From contig DRPO01000331.1 of assembly GCA_011330835.1 (NCBI GenBank), positions 1 to 6,897 of the forward strand: 6,897 bases of DNA. Direction: 5' to 3'. This DNA is from Gammaproteobacteria bacterium. Lineage in GTDB: Bacteria; Pseudomonadota; Gammaproteobacteria; UWMA-0217. The notes below the pieces were generated by a model. The model did not search any database. It saw only the letters and a list, made by a program, of their open reading frames with translations, and was not told where the DNA came from. Below are positions 4,027 through 6,897 of the stretch, piece after piece. Numbering within the stretch: the first letter of the stretch is position 1; each line of letters opens with the position of its first letter. Position numbers and translations under genes: made by a program.

Positions 4027-6897
4027 ATGATCAAATTTCCCCATCCTTTTTCAATTCTGGGCGCGGCGGCCTTGTCCGGCGCGCTGCTGTTTCCCCTGGC
4101 CGCCCCGGCCGCGCTGGACGCCCACGCGGTGCTGAACATCAACAAGGGCGAGGGCGGATTCACTCGCCCGGCGGATGGCTCCGGATCCTGGTTCGCGATG
4201 GAGTCTCTCGGTGAGGGTAAATGGCTGTATGTCGGCATCGAAGGGCGCGACGGCGTCAAGCTGGGCGAGGTGCAGGCGGCCTCCACCGCCGATCCCGACG
4301 CCCTGGTCAAGGGCATCGATGAGCCCTGGATTTTTTTCAGTAATCAGGGACTCCACCAGACCACAAGCGCGCCGGGCATCATCAGCGACGACGGGGCGGG
4401 CAACGTGGTGCTGGATTTCTCCGGCTGGGGCGTGGACTGGAACGGCATCGAGACCATTCCGATGCCCAGCGGCGCCAATCCGGGGGTGGATGGCGATCTT
4501 GCCAACGCCGATGGCCAGGCGCTGCTCAAATGCGCCAATGATTGCGGCGACGGCGACAGCTATGTGCTGAACTACACCGCCATCGTTCCGGACGATTCCG
4601 GCACCAATTTCAGCGGCGTCAAATACCATTTGCACCTGGAAGGAACGATCTCCGCGCCGACGGATGCGGGCGGCGGCAATCCGGAAGGGCCGCGCGTGAT
4701 CGACCCGAACGCGCCGGTCGTCCGCGATGTCCAGGCGGCGCTGGCGGCGGGCGGGCGCGCCACGATCGATTTTTCCGGCGCGGTCAGCGATCCACAGGGC
4801 GCTGGCTCGATCGATTTCGCCTCGATGCGTTTCGTCGATCATTGCGTCGGCGGCGCGATTATCTATGTGGACGCCAATGGACAGGCGATCTACGCCGATG
4901 GCGCGGGCCTGGACGAGGACTGTACGCTCGATTACACCGTGCGGGACAATACCGGGCTGGAGTCCGACAGCGCAACGGTCTTTGTGCGCATCCGGCAAGG
5001 CAATATCCCGCCAATCGCGCATGACGATGCGGTAGTCGTCGATCCGGGGCAATCAGCGGTCATCGATGTCGTGGCCAATGATGTCGATGGCGACGATGGC
5101 TTGCAACCCGACAGCGTCAAGATCCTGGATAACCCCGCCCAGGGGCGCGTCAGCGTCGCCGCCGATGGCAAGATTAGCTATCAGCCCAATGGCGCCAACG
5201 CCGGGATCGACGCCTTCACCTATGTCATCCAGGACACCCGGGGCGAGATCTCCAACCCGGCCACGGTCGCCGTTCGCGTCAATCAGCCGCCGGTCGTGGC
5301 GGATGACGCCGCCACCGTGGCGCGCGGCGCGAGCGTGGTGATCGAAGCGCTGGCCAACGATGTGGATGATGACGGTTTTCGCCCCGCGTCGGTGACGATC
5401 GCGCAGGCCGGCAACGGCAAGGTCGAGATCAACCCCGAAACGGGCGCGCTGACCTACACGGCCCAGGGCGACTTCCTCGGCGAGGATCGCTTTCAATACA
5501 CCGTCGAGGACAGCGATGGCGTGCGTTCCGATCCGGCCACGGTGGTCATTACCGTCGTCAACGCCATACCGGTCGCCAGCGACTTTTCCGCGACGCTGAA
5601 TATCGCCAGCGACGATAAGGCGGAGATCGACCTGCTGGCGCACGCCGAGGATGGCGACGGCGACCTGAGCGGCGCGCGCGTCGAAATCGTCGAACAGCCC
5701 GCCAACGGCGCCGTGACCGTCGGCGACGGCGGGCGTTCGGCGACCTATGCCCCGTCGGCGGGCTTCATCGGTCAGGACAGCTTCAGTTACGTGGTGATCG
5801 ATGGCGACGGCGGACGCTCCGAGGCGGCGACCGTGTCGGTCACCGTCGCGGACGCCTCCGCCGCCGTGCTCGATCCCGAAGCGATTCTCACCATCAACGC
5901 CGGCAAGAGCAGCACCGAGAAACCCGCGCCGGGCGCCGGCTCCTGGTTCGCCATGGAAGCGGCCGGGCCGGGCGGCTGGATCTATGTTGGCCTGTCCGCC
6001 AACGAAGGCGTTCAGCTGGGTCAGGCCCAGCCCGCCAGTTCCTCGCCGCTGAAGCCCTCGATCGACAACCCCTGGGTGTTCTTTGGCAACCTCGGCGTTC
6101 ATCAGACCACCCAGCCGCCGACCATCATCAGCGACGACGGCGCGGGTCATGTGTCGCTGGACTTTTCCGGCTGGGGGGTGAGCTGGAACGGCATCCCGGT
6201 GATTCCGCTCGACAAGCGGCCCAACGGCGGCGTCGAGGGCGGCGCGTCGGTCAACCCCGAAAGCGTGGCGCTGATGACCTGTCAGGACGCCGATCCCACC
6301 GATGGCGAGAGCGCCGATGATTGCAGCCTGGGCGACAGTTACACGCTGAGCTATACCGCGACCGTGCCGGCGGGCGACCCGTCCGGTTTCGGCAACGTCT
6401 CCTACGTGTTGCATCTGGAGGGCAATGTCGTCAAGGAGCGGCCCCAGCTTGGCCACAAGGACCCGAACGCTCCTGCGGACGTGACCACGGTCGCCGTGCT
6501 GGGCGCCAATGGCGAGCGCGGCGTGCTGGGCGAGGATGGATCGGTGGGCGACCTGAACGTGACGCCCGGTTTGACGGCGCAGGATCTGGGTCTGCCGACC
6601 GGTTACGGTTTGACGGCGGAACAACTGGGATTGCCCGATCCCTCGATCAACCCCGCCAGCGGGATCCAGTGTCTTGGCGGCTGTATCGACATACTCGCGC
6701 CGGTCAGCGTGGTCGGCGAAGCGATCGAGGTGGTGTTCAAGCTCAGCGAGCCGTTGAAATCATCGACCGATTTCCGCATCCACACCGACAACGGCTGGCA
6801 GGATTTCGACCAGTCCACCGGCGACGCCATCGGCTCCGCGCCGGCCAACGACCAGGGGCAATGCACCGACCCCCGGGGCGCTTTCGACCCCGGCCTC
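4027..6897 (+). CDS. Large exported multidomain protein: duplicated unnamed module, Ig/cadherin-like repeats, choice-of-anchor U-like end (partial)
   Basis: The frame is open for 957 codons to the right edge with no stop, so the C-terminus is missing. Residues 1-28 form a signal peptide (hydrophobic core, cut after APA). Residues 30-230 and 615-816 are two copies of one module, listed separately. Between them are Ig-like domains: a divergent one at 231-323 with C273 and C299, then three of Big_9/cadherin type starting at N326, N419 and N512. Each has a DD or SD after the PP/IP turn, an Asp-rich loop (NDVDGDDG, NDVDDDG, EDGDGD) and an F-x-Y strand near its end. Residues 817-879 are a linker with a 13-residue repeat. 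From about 880 (IQCLGGC, WQDF, IGSAPA, GQC) the sequence follows the pattern of choice-of-anchor U domains. Secretion and calcium binding are likely from family knowledge; adhesion or scaffold function is inference. No catalytic motif is recognised. It probably forms an operon with the FadL-type gene 29 bases upstream. Confidence 0.85.
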   Translation, partial: MIKFPHPFSILGAAALSGALLFPLAAPAALDAHAVLNINKGEGGFTRPADGSGSWFAMESLGEGKWLYVGIEGRDGVKLGEVQAASTADPDALVKGIDEPWIFFSNQGLHQTTSAPGIISDDGAGNVVLDFSGWGVDWNGIETIPMPSGANPGVDGDLANADGQALLKCANDCGDGDSYVLNYTAIVPDDSGTNFSGVKYHLHLEGTISAPTDAGGGNPEGPRVIDPNAPVVRDVQAALAAGGRATIDFSGAVSDPQGAGSIDFASMRFVDHCVGGAIIYVDANGQAIYADGAGLDEDCTLDYTVRDNTGLESDSATVFVRIRQGNIPPIAHDDAVVVDPGQSAVIDVVANDVDGDDGLQPDSVKILDNPAQGRVSVAADGKISYQPNGANAGIDAFTYVIQDTRGEISNPATVAVRVNQPPVVADDAATVARGASVVIEALANDVDDDGFRPASVTIAQAGNGKVEINPETGALTYTAQGDFLGEDRFQYTVEDSDGVRSDPATVVITVVNAIPVASDFSATLNIASDDKAEIDLLAHAEDGDGDLSGARVEIVEQPANGAVTVGDGGRSATYAPSAGFIGQDSFSYVVIDGDGGRSEAATVSVTVADASAAVLDPEAILTINAGKSSTEKPAPGAGSWFAMEAAGPGGWIYVGLSANEGVQLGQAQPASSSPLKPSIDNPWVFFGNLGVHQTTQPPTIISDDGAGHVSLDFSGWGVSWNGIPVIPLDKRPNGGVEGGASVNPESVALMTCQDADPTDGESADDCSLGDSYTLSYTATVPAGDPSGFGNVSYVLHLEGNVVKERPQLGHKDPNAPADVTTVAVLGANGERGVLGEDGSVGDLNVTPGLTAQDLGLPTGYGLTAEQLGLPDPSINPASGIQCLGGCIDILAPVSVVGEAIEVVFKLSEPLKSSTDFRIHTDNGWQDFDQSTGDAIGSAPANDQGQCTDPRGAFDPGL
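4114..4716 (+). repeat. Copy A of a ~200-residue duplicated protein module
   Basis: Codons 30-230 of the exported protein, directly after the signal peptide. Motifs shared with copy B, in order: LD..A.L.IN at the start, GSWFAME (53-59), W-[LI]-YVG (66-70), PW-x-FF (100-104), HQTT (110-113), IISDDGAG (118-125), LDFSGWGV-x-WNGI (129-141), a Cys pair (C169, C173), GDSY-x-L-x-YTA-x-VP (176-188), Y-x-LHLEG (200-206) and a closing DPNAP (226-230). Here the Cys pair is separated by only three residues. I do not recognise the module as a named family. Confidence 0.8.
5002..5853 (+). repeat. Three tandem Big_9/cadherin-like Ig domains in the exported protein
   Basis: Codons 326-609. Three units of about 93-98 residues start at NIPP, NQPP and NAIP. 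All carry a loop rich in Asp about 25 residues in, a 'G-x-V' strand in the middle, and F-x-Y-x-[VI] followed by D-x-x-G and S-x-x-A-T-V at the end. These are the hallmarks of tandem Ig-like domains in large bacterial surface proteins. A more divergent unit at codons 231-323 (4717-4995) precedes them and carries two cysteines instead of the Asp loop. The three units differ enough in sequence to be old rather than recent duplications. Confidence 0.75.
5869..6474 (+). repeat. Copy B of the ~200-residue duplicated protein module
   Basis: Codons 615-816 of the exported protein. It repeats copy A in the same motif order: GSWFAME (638-644), W-I-YVG (651-655), PW-V-FF (682-686), HQTT (692-695), IISDDGAG (700-707), LDFSGWGV-x-WNGI (711-723), GDSY-x-L-x-YTA-x-VP (769-781), Y-x-LHLEG (793-799) and DPNAP (812-816). 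The main difference is the Cys loop: C752 and C766 are separated by 13 mostly acidic residues instead of three. Parts of the two copies, around IISDDGAG to WNGI, also match closely at the DNA level. Confidence 0.8.
6568..6637 (+). repeat. 13-residue tandem repeat in linker of the exported protein
   Basis: GLTAQDLGLP (codons 848-857) and GLTAEQLGLP (861-870) are repeated at a spacing of 13 codons. At the DNA level GGTTTGACGGCG occurs at 6568-6579 and again at 6607-6618. The repeat sits between copy B of the large module and the anchor-like C-terminal domain. Confidence 0.6.

Noticed and set aside
4051..6624. Two long minus-strand open frames (333 and 523 codons) lying end to end opposite the large exported protein.
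   Set aside because: The translations are Arg/Gly/Ala/His-rich with no family motif. They mirror the GC-rich codon usage of the plus-strand gene, which has a signal peptide, domains and a ribosome site.

Overview
The window looks like chromosomal DNA from a GC-rich Gram-negative proteobacterium, probably a gammaproteobacterium. This is inferred from base composition, an outer-membrane FadL-type barrel and the style of the exported proteins; the sequence does not fix genus or order. No RNA genes, CRISPR array, insertion sequence or phage gene were seen.

Left half (1-2317), minus strand. Reading leftwards there is a PAPS-type sulfotransferase (1349-2317), then a class V PLP aminotransferase of the alanine/serine-glyoxylate type (87-1256) with its own plausible -10 element. 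An ATGA overlap then leads into the first 30 codons of a small membrane protein that resembles the VanZ family and runs off the left edge. The sulfotransferase and aminotransferase are separated by 92 bases with no visible terminator.

Middle (2318-2686). This is a divergent intergenic region, clearly more AT-rich in parts than its flanks. It carries a perfect short inverted repeat in the sulfotransferase leader, a possible degraded copy of a dispersed inverted-repeat element, and presumably the promoters of both transcription units.

Right half (2687-6897), plus strand. A FadL/OmpP1-type outer-membrane transport barrel (2687-3997) is followed after 29 bases by the start of a very large exported protein (4027 to beyond the right edge, 957 codons seen, no stop). 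Its architecture is: signal peptide; a ~200-residue module (copy A); one divergent and three clear cadherin/Big_9-like Ig domains with Asp-rich loops; a second copy of the ~200-residue module (copy B); a linker with a 13-residue tandem repeat; and the beginning of what looks like a choice-of-anchor U type C-terminal domain. The two genes probably form one operon coding for a surface system: an outer-membrane channel for hydrophobic compounds plus a large secreted or surface-attached protein. The duplicated module, which I cannot assign to a named family, is the most interesting item in the window.
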